From: Flavobacteriia bacterium | GTDB taxonomy: Bacteria > Bacteroidota > Bacteroidia > Flavobacteriales > Flavobacteriaceae | Length of the DNA stretch: 6,911 nt | Reading direction: 5' to 3' | Assembly (NCBI GenBank): GCA_030626085.1 | Contig: DAOUPQ010000102.1 | Location: forward strand, 1-6,911 | Part shown: piece by piece, positions 1-6,454 of the stretch | Position numbering within the stretch: position 1 is the stretch's first letter | How the letters are laid out: each line of letters begins with the position of its first letter | Position numbers and translations under genes: made by a program | Notes under the pieces: generated by a model | Told to the model about the DNA's origin: nothing | Database searches by the model: none | The model's input: only the letters and a program-made list of their open reading frames with translations

Positions 1-117
1 CACATGATTCTTTTCCATCCAGTTTAATCTTAAAAATACCGTAAGTAGTATAAATAAAATTGAAAATGCCAGAGACCAATGCAGGATTCTATCGAATAGA
101 GTATATGAAGTTCTCAT
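1..117 (-). CDS. Cytochrome b561-like membrane protein, N-terminal fragment (3' end outside window)
   Basis: An open frame on the minus strand begins with ATG at 117-115 and stays open for 39 codons to the window edge. The only in-frame stop upstream is at 138-136. The peptide begins MRTSYTLFDRILHWSLAFSI and continues with a hydrophobic stretch (about residues 15-31), then RLNWMEKN. The 'RILHW' motif just before the first membrane helix, followed by 'LTxFLRxxWMxKN', is the N-terminal pattern I know from small flavobacterial cytochrome b/b6-domain (b561-type) proteins. In that family the histidine, here His13, is a candidate haem ligand. Such proteins are integral di-haem electron carriers of the inner membrane. 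The gene follows parC by 57 nt on the same strand, so it may be co-transcribed with it, but I see no functional link. I infer the family from the N-terminus alone; the remaining helices and haem ligands are outside the window. Confidence 0.6.
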   Translation of the reverse strand, partial: MRTSYTLFDRILHWSLAFSILFILLTVFLRLNWMEKNHV

Positions 118-174
118 TAATGGATATTTAAAAGGTTAATAAAGTATTGTTAATTGTATAAAGATATAAAAAAA

Positions 175-2826
175 TTAAAACAAAGTAGTTTGTCCGTCTT
201 CTTCAATAGATGGATCAATTATGGAGTCATCTTTTATATTTTGATCTGAATTCTCCTTACTTTTATGCTCAATTATTTCTTCTTCTACCAAATCAATTTC
301 ATTGACCTCTGGTTCTTTATAGGGTAGGGAGTCTAATAAATTTATGTCTTTTATTTTTTCGGTAGTAAGTTGATTACCAAGAGATCTAATACCTTTTATT
401 GCAATAAACTCTTCAAAATTTAATATTCTATTTTCTAAGCTTCTTTTAGAGAAAATTATTTCCGCAACAGGACGGTGATCTACAGCAATAATTTGTAATT
501 GTGTATTTGGATGATCAGTAATAAATTTTTCTTCTTTATTTGGATTGTCGATCATAAATCGTTTGACATAATACCGTTGTTTTTCACCTTCAAAATATAC
601 AGCAGAAATAGGTTTATTAGGATCCCATTTTTCTAGAACGATCATATCATTGTCAAAATGGGTTGTAAGACTTGGAATAATGGTCTTAGTAATTCCTTTT
701 TGGCTAATGATAAGTAGTCTGTCTTCAGCGGTAAATTCACCTAATAATTCACCTCTCTCATCAACATTTAATCTTTGCACGGTATTATCAAACCATATTT
801 TTCGGGGTTTTAATGTTGAAATACCTTTTTCTTTCAATTCAATTTTTCTTACGGTGTTTTTAGTAACTGTATTTCCGCGAGTGCTTCTTCCTTTGATAGC
901 AAGATCAGCAAAATCAAGATCCCATTTTAATTTTTTAATCTTACCTGAAGATCGTAATAAAACAGTTACAATTTCAGCCTCACCATTTGGATTTGCAGAA
1001 AAATAAAAAACTTTTGAGTTAGGATTACCATTGACTAGGTCATATTCTTTATCTCTGGTAATAGCCGTTACTGAAAAACGTTTCATATAAGTTGGACCAC
1101 TTTTACCATCTCGATAGATCATATTGTAGATAGTACGTTTATCGCTTTTTTTAAATACAGCAATATGAATGATATTCTTACCAACAAAAGTTTTTGTATC
1201 AACTTTAGTAACGATCATTTTACCATCATCCCTAAAGACAATTACATCATCAATATCAGCACAATCAGTTACATATTCTTCTTTTCGTAAAGAAGTACCC
1301 ACAAAACCTTCAAGGCGATTTACATATAATTTTGTATTTCGCATCACCACTTTTGTAGCAACAATATCTTCAAAAAGTCTAATCTCGGTTTTCCTCTCTT
1401 TTCCTTTTCCGTATTTAGTTTTTAAATTTTTAAAATAATCAATTGCATAATCTATTAAATTCTCTAAATGATACTTAACATTTTTAATTTTTTCTTCTAA
1501 ACTTTCAATATTTTGTTTGGCCTTATCAATATCGAATTTTGATATCTTTTTGATTCGTATTTCTGTTAAGCGGATAATATCATCTTCAGTTACAGCCCTT
1601 TTTAAATGTTTGATATATGGTTGCAATCCTTTGTCAATTGCTTTAATAACACCTTTCCATGTTTCTTCTTCTTCAATATCCCGATAAATCCTGTTCTCTA
1701 TAAAAATACGCTCTAATGAAGCAAAATGCCATTGTTCTTCCAATTCATTTAATTGGATTTCCAGCTCACTTTTAAGTAAATTTACTGTATGTTGTGTTGA
1801 ATGACTTAAAGCTTCAGATACGCCGATGAAAATTGGTTTGTTATCTTGAATGACGCAGCATAATGGTGAGATTGACATTTCACAATTGGTAAAAGCATAA
1901 AGTGCATCAATGGTTTTATCCGGAGATACGCCGTTGGGCAAATGGACTAATATCTCAACATCTTTTGCAGTATTATCTTCAATTCGTTTGATCTTGATCT
2001 TGCTTTTTTCATTTGCCCTTAAAATAGAATCAATTAACGAGGATGTTGTTGTTCCGTAAGGTATATCAGTTATTACCAGAGTATTCTTGTCCTGTTGAGA
2101 GACTTTAGCTCTAACCCTAACTTTTCCACCTTTTTTCCCATCATTATAATTAGAAATATCAGCAATACCTCCAGTTAAAAAATCAGGGGAGATCGTAAAA
2201 CTTCTCCCTTTTAGGATCTTTATAGAGGCATCTATGAGTTCATTAAAATTATGAGGTAATATTTTTGTTGATAATCCAACAGCAATACCTTCACCACCTT
2301 GCGCTAAAAGTAAAGGAAATTTTACAGGCAGATCAATGGGTTCTTTTCTTCTTCCATCATAAGATAACTGCCATTCAGTAGTTTTAGGATTAAAAACTAC
2401 TTCTAATGCAAATTTTGATAAACGGGCTTCAATATAGCGTGAGGCTGCAGCCCTGTCTCCGGTTAAAATATTACCCCAGTTACCCTGCATATCAATCAAT
2501 AATTCTTTTTGTCCCAGTTGTACCATAGCATCAGCAATACTGGCATCTCCATGAGGATGATATTGCATAGTATGTCCAACAATATTGGCAACTTTACTGT
2601 ATCTACCATCATCCAAATCCTTCATAGACTGCATAATACGGCGTTGAACAGGTTTAAAGCCATCATCAATTGCCGGCACAGCCCTTTCAAGAATTACATA
2701 AGAAGCATAGTCTAAAAACCATTCTTGAAACATACCGGATACCTTAGTTATGGCATTATCAGTATTATCATCTGAAATGATCTCAAAACCTTGATTTTTA
2801 TCCTCTGTTTTATTGCTTTCCTCCAT
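175..2826 (-). CDS. parC: DNA topoisomerase IV subunit A (ParC)
   Basis: This is the DNA-cleaving subunit of topoisomerase IV, which with ParE decatenates daughter chromosomes and relaxes supercoils in the cytoplasm. Numbering is from ATG 2826 (883 residues). The type IIA N-terminal domain carries FKPVQRRIM (about 58-66), the helix with HPHGD (90-94), and the catalytic tyrosine in AASRYIEARL (Tyr131 after Arg130). A coiled-coil region follows (about 430-470), then a C-terminal beta-pinwheel from about 485. The canonical GyrA box QRRGGKG is absent; IKGRSTRGN stands at about 643-651, which favours ParC over GyrA. The last 47 residues are a low-complexity acidic tail ending QTTLF. An in-frame GTG at 2838 would add four residues (887 in all). 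I prefer the ATG because GTG starts are uncommon in this group and the MEE start resembles relatives. The gene lies 29 nt after parE and is probably in the same operon. The Ser80 position of E. coli ParC is Ala95 here, and Glu84 is Asp99. Confidence 0.95.
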   Translation of the reverse strand: MEESNKTEDKNQGFEIISDDNTDNAITKVSGMFQEWFLDYASYVILERAVPAIDDGFKPVQRRIMQSMKDLDDGRYSKVANIVGHTMQYHPHGDASIADAMVQLGQKELLIDMQGNWGNILTGDRAAASRYIEARLSKFALEVVFNPKTTEWQLSYDGRRKEPIDLPVKFPLLLAQGGEGIAVGLSTKILPHNFNELIDASIKILKGRSFTISPDFLTGGIADISNYNDGKKGGKVRVRAKVSQQDKNTLVITDIPYGTTTSSLIDSILRANEKSKIKIKRIEDNTAKDVEILVHLPNGVSPDKTIDALYAFTNCEMSISPLCCVIQDNKPIFIGVSEALSHSTQHTVNLLKSELEIQLNELEEQWHFASLERIFIENRIYRDIEEEETWKGVIKAIDKGLQPYIKHLKRAVTEDDIIRLTEIRIKKISKFDIDKAKQNIESLEEKIKNVKYHLENLIDYAIDYFKNLKTKYGKGKERKTEIRLFEDIVATKVVMRNTKLYVNRLEGFVGTSLRKEEYVTDCADIDDVIVFRDDGKMIVTKVDTKTFVGKNIIHIAVFKKSDKRTIYNMIYRDGKSGPTYMKRFSVTAITRDKEYDLVNGNPNSKVFYFSANPNGEAEIVTVLLRSSGKIKKLKWDLDFADLAIKGRSTRGNTVTKNTVRKIELKEKGISTLKPRKIWFDNTVQRLNVDERGELLGEFTAEDRLLIISQKGITKTIIPSLTTHFDNDMIVLEKWDPNKPISAVYFEGEKQRYYVKRFMIDNPNKEEKFITDHPNTQLQIIAVDHRPVAEIIFSKRSLENRILNFEEFIAIKGIRSLGNQLTTEKIKDINLLDSLPYKEPEVNEIDLVEEEIIEHKSKENSDQNIKDDSIIDPSIEEDGQTTLF

Positions 2827-2848
2827 ACTAAAAATCACTAATTATTTA

Positions 2849-2868
2849 AACCACTCTATTTTGTGGTT
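2849..2868 (-). repeat. Inverted repeat (hairpin) over the parE stop codon
   Basis: The arms AACCAC (2849-2854) and GTGGTT (2863-2868) are perfectly complementary over 6 bp, with an 8-nt loop. The parE stop (TAG, 2858-2856) lies at the loop and stem edge. On the minus-strand transcript the hairpin is followed by TTTAAATAATTAG, which is not a strong U-tract, and the parC ATG comes 22 nt later. It could be an intercistronic mRNA structure affecting processing or the ParE:ParC ratio, or a weak attenuator. It could also be chance. Confidence 0.3.
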
Positions 2869-4763
2869 AAAAGGTGATTGTCTTTTTTAATTTTTTGTTC
2901 TTTAGAAATCTCCTCTTCTATAATATCCATTTCAACTTTTAAATTATTGATAATAAACTTTTGACGATCGGGGGTGTTTTTTCCCATATAAAAAGTTAAT
3001 AAATTATCAATAGAAGTTTCTTTATCTAACATAACAGGATCTAACTTGATATTTTTACCAATAAAGTGCGTAAATTCATTTGGTGAAATTTCGCCTAAAC
3101 CTTTAAAACGGGTAATTTCGGGTTTACCTTTTAGTTTTTTTATGGCAGTTTGTTTTTCTATTTGGCTATAACAATAAAAAGTTTCTTTTTTATCCCTTAC
3201 TCTAAAGAGCGGTGTTTCTAAAATATACAAATGACCTTCTTTGATAACTTCCGGAAAGAATTGTAAAAAGAAAGTGATCAAAAGCAAACGAATATGCATT
3301 CCGTCAACATCAGCATCAGTAGCAATTACAATATTGTTATAGCGTAAATTTTCAATACCATCTTCAATGTTCAGTGCAGCTTGCAGTAAATTGAATTCTT
3401 CATTCTCATAAACAATCTTTTTACTCAAACCAAATGAATTCAAAGGTTTACCTTTAAGACTAAAAACAGCCTGAGTATTGACATTTCTTGATTTGGTTAT
3501 AGAGCCGCTTGCAGAATCACCCTCGGTGATAAACAAAGTACTATCCAAACGATTGTCTTTTTTCATATCACCTAAATGAATACGACAATCACGTAATTTT
3601 TTATTGTGCAAACTTGCTTTTTTAGCTCTTTCTCGGGCTAACTTTCTAATTCCTGAAAGTTCTTTACGCTCTTTTTCTGCTTGAATGATCTTCTTTTGGA
3701 TCTTTTCAGCAGTTTCAGGATTTCTATGTAAATAATTATCTAATTTTTGTTTTACAAAATCATTGATAAAAGTACGTACCGTAGGTAGACCTCCACCCAT
3801 ATCAGTAGATCCCAGTTTGGTTTTTGTTTGACTCTCAAAAACCGGTTCCATAACTTTGATACTTATGGCAGAAACAATTGATTTTCGTATATCAGAAGAT
3901 TCGTAATTCTTACCAAAAAAATCACGGATTGTTTTTACAATAACTTCTCTAAATGCATTTTGATGTGTACCTCCTTGAGTTGTATGCTGACCGTTAACAA
4001 ATGAATGGTACTCCTCACTATATTGCGCCTTACTGTATGTTAAAGCAATTTCAATATCTTCACCAATTAAATGAATTATTGGGAATAGGGTATCTTTTTC
4101 ATTAATATTTTCGGAGAGAAGGTCTTTTAAACCATTTTCAGAAAAATATTTTTCACCATTAAAAAGAATATTTAAACCCGTATTGAGATACACGTAGTTT
4201 TTTATCATTTTAACAATGTATTCACTTCGGTATTTATAATGATGAAAAATTTCAGTATCGGGTACAAAAGTAACTTTGGTTCCTCGTCTTAGAGTCGAAT
4301 TTTGTACTGGTTCTTCATTAATTAATTCACCTCTTTCAAAATCTGCAATAACCGTTTTGTCTTCTCTGATAGATTGGACTTTAAAATTAGCAGACAATGC
4401 ATTTACCGCTTTTGTACCAACACCATTTAATCCTACTGTTTTTTTAAATGCTTTGGAGTCGTACTTACCACCAGTATTCATTTTAGAAACAACATCAACA
4501 ACTTTGCCCAAAGGAATTCCTCTACCATAATCTCTAATGGAAACTGAATTATTCTTTACCTGAACATCAATAGATTTTCCTGCACCCATTACATATTCAT
4601 CTATAGAATTGTCCATTACTTCTTTGATCAGGATGTATATACCATCATCCGGAGAAGATCCGTCACCTAGTTTTCCAATATACATTCCCGGTCGCATCCT
4701 TATGTGTTCTTTCCAATCGAGAGAACGAATATTATCTTCGGTATATGCTGTTTGTTTTGACAT
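2856..4763 (-). CDS. parE: DNA topoisomerase IV subunit B (ParE)
   Basis: This is the ATPase subunit of topoisomerase IV and partner of ParC, 635 residues, a normal length for the Bacteroidota family. The N-terminal GHKL ATPase shows EHIRMRPGMYIG (19-30), the EVMDNSIDE helix with probable catalytic Glu48 and Mg-binding Asn52, DYGRG (78-82) and the glycine-rich lid GLNGVGTKAV (111-120). The transducer domain holds the SQTKTKLG loop, whose Lys314 should contact the ATP gamma-phosphate. The Toprim domain has EGDSASGS (Glu414) and the DADVDG acidic cluster (Asp483, Asp485, Asp487), which bind Mg2+ for cleavage. The end has the usual RFKGLGEI and MGKNTPDRQKFI motifs. The length and lack of the extra Toprim insertion found in E. 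coli GyrB fit ParE, as does the adjacent parC. The ATG at 4763 fits: MSKQTAYTEDNIRSLDWKEH aligns well with family N-termini. The gene is transcribed divergently from pssA and precedes parC, so it probably leads the operon. Confidence 0.95.
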   Translation of the reverse strand: MSKQTAYTEDNIRSLDWKEHIRMRPGMYIGKLGDGSSPDDGIYILIKEVMDNSIDEYVMGAGKSIDVQVKNNSVSIRDYGRGIPLGKVVDVVSKMNTGGKYDSKAFKKTVGLNGVGTKAVNALSANFKVQSIREDKTVIADFERGELINEEPVQNSTLRRGTKVTFVPDTEIFHHYKYRSEYIVKMIKNYVYLNTGLNILFNGEKYFSENGLKDLLSENINEKDTLFPIIHLIGEDIEIALTYSKAQYSEEYHSFVNGQHTTQGGTHQNAFREVIVKTIRDFFGKNYESSDIRKSIVSAISIKVMEPVFESQTKTKLGSTDMGGGLPTVRTFINDFVKQKLDNYLHRNPETAEKIQKKIIQAEKERKELSGIRKLARERAKKASLHNKKLRDCRIHLGDMKKDNRLDSTLFITEGDSASGSITKSRNVNTQAVFSLKGKPLNSFGLSKKIVYENEEFNLLQAALNIEDGIENLRYNNIVIATDADVDGMHIRLLLITFFLQFFPEVIKEGHLYILETPLFRVRDKKETFYCYSQIEKQTAIKKLKGKPEITRFKGLGEISPNEFTHFIGKNIKLDPVMLDKETSIDNLLTFYMGKNTPDRQKFIINNLKVEMDIIEEEISKEQKIKKDNHLLTTK

Positions 4764-4815
4764 TAAAAATTGAATTAAGAAAGGTTGCTAAAGTAGTAAT
4801 TAAGCGGAAAATATA

Positions 4816-4845
4816 AAAAAGTATAATGATTTTTTATTAACACAA
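4816..4845 (-). promoter_or_regulatory. Candidate Bacteroidota-type promoter for parE-parC
   Basis: On the minus strand a TTG (4845-4843) is followed after exactly 19 nt by TACTTTTT (4823-4816). The known Flavobacterium/Bacteroidota promoter pattern is TTG, 17-23 nt, TAnnTTTG, so the match is full at -33 and seven of eight positions at -7. Transcription would start about 45-50 nt before the parE ATG. The surrounding DNA is very AT-rich, so a chance match is possible. A second -7-like TACTTTAG (4795-4788) lacks a well-spaced TTG. Confidence 0.4.
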
Positions 4846-4864
4846 TTATAAAAAAATATTTTAC

Positions 4865-4872
4865 TATTTTTA
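4865..4872 (+). promoter_or_regulatory. Possible -7 element for pssA
   Basis: TATTTTTA lies 15 nt before the pssA ATG and matches TAnnTTTG at seven of eight positions. No TTG is found at the expected distance upstream (17-23 nt), so this is only half a promoter by the Bacteroidota consensus. If real, the 5' leader would be only about 10 nt. Neither pssA nor parE has a recognisable Shine-Dalgarno sequence, as is usual in this phylum. Confidence 0.2.
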
Positions 4873-4887
4873 CATAAACATTATAAG

Positions 4888-5676
4888 ATGATTAAAAAGC
4901 AAATTCCCAATATTTTCACTTTGTTAAATCTGCTATCAGGAGTAATAGCGATTTTAATGGCCTTATCTGATAAACTGGTTGAAGCAGCATTTTTTGTAAT
5001 GTTAGGCATATTTTTTGATTTTTTTGACGGTTTTTTTGCAAGAATGTTTAAAGTACAAGGCGAATTTGGAAAACAATTGGATTCTTTGGCAGATATGGTT
5101 ACTTCGGGTGTTGCTCCCGGTTTTATAATGTTTCAATTATTGCTCTATACAACACAGCAACAATGGTTTATGGAAATGAATCGTGAAATTGGACAATGGT
5201 CAACTTTTGAACAGACCAATTTACAATTGATTCCTTTTATAGGTTTTTTAATTCCTTTGGCATCAGCTTTTAGACTGGCAAAATTTAATATTGATGAAAG
5301 ACAAACAGATTCATTTATTGGTTTGCCAGCACCTGCTTTTGCATTATTTGTTGTGTCTTTACCGTTGATTTTACACTATTCCGATAAACAAATTTTTATT
5401 GATTTGATCATTAATAAATATGTTCTTATTGCAATTACAATTATTGGAAGTATTTTATTAAATGCAGAATTATCTTTATTCTCCTTAAAATTTAAGAATT
5501 ATTCGTTAAAAGATAATCTCTTAAAATATATTTTTTTAATCATGACACTATTCCTAATCATTACATTAAAAACAGTTGCTATTCCGTTAATTATCATTGT
5601 GTATATATTATTGTCAATATTTGATAATAGCAATAAAAAACTCCAATTGAAAAAAATTGGAGCTAATTTTCTGTAA
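4888..5676 (+). CDS. pssA: CDP-diacylglycerol--serine O-phosphatidyltransferase (phosphatidylserine synthase)
   Basis: This inner-membrane enzyme transfers phosphatidate from CDP-diacylglycerol to L-serine, releasing CMP, and gives phosphatidylserine for phosphatidylethanolamine synthesis. The full CDP-alcohol phosphotransferase signature DxxDGxxARx8Gx3Dx3D is present: Asp44, Asp47, Gly48, Ala51, Arg52, Gly61, Asp65 and Asp69, the acidic residues being the metal-binding and catalytic ones. The N-terminus IPNIFTLLNLLSG is typical of integral (type II) PssA and separates it from PgsA-like relatives. Hydrophobic segments lie at about 9-27, 31-46, 113-130, 146-163, 178-198 and 212-245, so six or more membrane helices. 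The length of 262 is slightly long for the short form. It ends in a basic tail (NKKLQLKKIGANFL) whose codons 252-259 also form a terminator hairpin for the opposing gene. The ATG at 4888 is the natural start, and the gene is divergent from parE. Confidence 0.9.
   Translation: MIKKQIPNIFTLLNLLSGVIAILMALSDKLVEAAFFVMLGIFFDFFDGFFARMFKVQGEFGKQLDSLADMVTSGVAPGFIMFQLLLYTTQQQWFMEMNREIGQWSTFEQTNLQLIPFIGFLIPLASAFRLAKFNIDERQTDSFIGLPAPAFALFVVSLPLILHYSDKQIFIDLIINKYVLIAITIIGSILLNAELSLFSLKFKNYSLKDNLLKYIFLIMTLFLIITLKTVAIPLIIIVYILLSIFDNSNKKLQLKKIGANFL
5635..5662 (-). terminator. Intrinsic terminator for the SYLF gene, embedded in the pssA 3' coding end
   Basis: The arms CTCCAATT (5641-5648) and AATTGGAG (5655-5662) pair perfectly over 8 bp around a 6-nt loop. 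Read on the minus strand, the stem is followed directly by six T (complement of A 5640-5635), a classic rho-independent terminator. It lies 22 nt past the frame-restored stop of the SYLF gene (5685), or 65 nt past the present stop (5728). On the plus strand the stem is followed only by CTAATTTT. Termination there would remove the pssA stop codon, so I infer it serves mainly the minus strand. Confidence 0.7.
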
Positions 5677-5684
5677 ATTATATT

Positions 5685-5750
5685 TTATTTAGGAATGTAT
5701 TTAAAATGCTGGCCACCTAAAGAGGCTTCAAACATTAAGCCACCAATAGC
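5685..5750 (-). other. Displaced C-terminal coding tail of the SYLF gene (out of frame by one base)
   Basis: Reading the minus strand from 5750 gives 21 codons and a TAA stop at 5687-5685. The peptide begins AIGGLMFEASLGG and ends QHFKYIPK. This matches the conserved family end (xGGLMxEASxGGQxFxY) that the upstream frame lacks. The main frame instead reads GYWWLNV and stops at 5728. The junction CAA-G-GCT has one extra G, at plus-strand C5750/C5751. Without it the protein would be 182 residues, the usual size. Confidence 0.85.
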
Positions 5751-6234
5751 CTTGCGTAAAAACTGCAACACCTTCTACATAAGCAACATCTATGGCTACA
5801 CCTTTTTTTATAGCCACTGCAGTTGCTTGAGCATCAAACTTTAATTTACCATTAGTAAAATGTTCAAAAGATTCTTTGTTTTCAAAAAAGATAACTTCAC
5901 TGTATTGTTGTCCTCCAGCTTGTAATCCAATAGAAGCTTGTTTTAATTTTGAAGAACCAACAACTGTATTGTTTTTAAAAACTATGCCTTGACCAGCTGC
6001 TCCACCTATTCCTAAGCCAGCTTTTGTAATTTTAGGAAAAACTACATATCCATAAGCTTTGTCTTTATATGACTGAAGTTTTGAAGATTTTTCAATCATA
6101 GAACTTAATCTTTCATTTGAATCTTTAACCAGATCAGCTTTCCACCCACCAACTTGGGCACTCATTGTAAATGATAGTATTAATCCAATAAATAATAAAA
6201 ATAAATGTGATTTTGAAATATTTGATTTTTTCAT
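5728..6234 (-). CDS. Secreted SYLF/YSC84-type (lipid-binding) domain protein, frameshifted near the 3' end
   Basis: The 168-residue product has a signal peptide: a basic start (KKSNISKSH), a hydrophobic core at about 11-24, and a likely cleavage after Ala26 (MSA|QVGG). There is no lipobox cysteine, so export to the periplasm is inferred. The mature part shows the SYLF/YSC84 pattern: AYGYVVFPKITKAGLGIGG (60-78), GQGIVF (81-86), a QASIGLQAGGQQYSEVIFF stretch (99-117), and KLKFDAQATAVAI (130-142). Eukaryotic SYLF domains bind phosphoinositides; the bacterial role is not well defined. The frame is broken after Gln161: the conserved end GGLMFEASLGGQHF is encoded one base out of phase, giving the odd tail GYWWLNV. 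This is either a sequence error or a recent mutation, since the rest is intact. The displaced stop at 5685 lies only 8 nt from the convergent pssA stop, and a terminator follows. The ATG at 6234 is supported by the signal peptide. Confidence 0.85.
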   Translation of the reverse strand: MKKSNISKSHLFLLFIGLILSFTMSAQVGGWKADLVKDSNERLSSMIEKSSKLQSYKDKAYGYVVFPKITKAGLGIGGAAGQGIVFKNNTVVGSSKLKQASIGLQAGGQQYSEVIFFENKESFEHFTNGKLKFDAQATAVAIKKGVAIDVAYVEGVAVFTQGYWWLNV

Positions 6235-6454
6235 GATTGTTTGTTTTAAAGTTAATGAACCTACTAAGGTAAGATATTTTTATTGATTAATATTTATTCT
6301 TCTTTTTTTATTTAGCCCCAATAAATTAAAAACTAACACAATTTTTTGAGCAATTTGAGGTTATCTATATATAATTACAACATATGTAATAAAATTCCTC
6401 CCTGTTTTTATTAATATTATTTTATTGAACTAAATTAATTTATAAGAGTTTATT
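6235..6454. other. Divergent intergenic region between the SYLF gene and the secreted-protein gene
   Basis: This 220-nt AT-rich stretch should hold promoters for both flanking genes, since they point away from each other. I see no promoter pair that fits the TTG/TAnnTTTG spacing well. A TAACTTTA lies about 18 nt before the SYLF start but has no spaced TTG. No open frame of note, tRNA or strong hairpin was seen. The only structured element is the ATTACA/TGTAAT dyad listed separately. Confidence 0.6.
6374..6390. repeat. Small dyad ATTACA-N5-TGTAAT, possible operator
   Basis: Two perfect 6-bp arms, ATTACA (6374-6379) and TGTAAT (6385-6390), flank a 5-nt spacer, giving a 17-bp dyad about 65 nt upstream of the start at 6455. 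The size and position suit a dimeric regulator site, but in DNA this AT-rich such dyads also arise by chance. No regulator is identified. Confidence 0.2.

Noticed and set aside
650..1006. Plus-strand open frame of 118 codons
   Set aside because: It lies entirely antisense to the strongly supported parC C-terminal domain and has no family resemblance; it is a shadow frame.
1169..1438. Plus-strand open frame of 89 codons
   Set aside because: It is antisense to parC, rich in Ser, Thr and Phe as expected from the complement of Lys- and Glu-rich coding sequence, with no recognisable features.
2509..2715. Plus-strand open frame of 68 codons
   Set aside because: It is antisense to the conserved catalytic region of parC; a shadow.
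2827..2838. GTG start for parC at 2838
   Set aside because: It adds only MIFS before a good ATG. GTG starts are uncommon in this group, and no ribosome binding site favours it.
4276..4530. Plus-strand open frame of 84 codons
   Set aside because: It is antisense to the ParE ATPase domain; a shadow.
175..4763. Assignment of the two subunits as gyrase (GyrA/GyrB)
   Set aside because: The GyrA box is absent, ParE and ParC are adjacent, and the ParE length lacks the GyrB-type insertion; topoisomerase IV fits better.
5641..5670. The hairpin as a plus-strand terminator for pssA
   Set aside because: The plus-strand U-tract is weak, and termination at 5667-5670 would remove the pssA stop codon at 5674. 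The minus-strand reading is far better.
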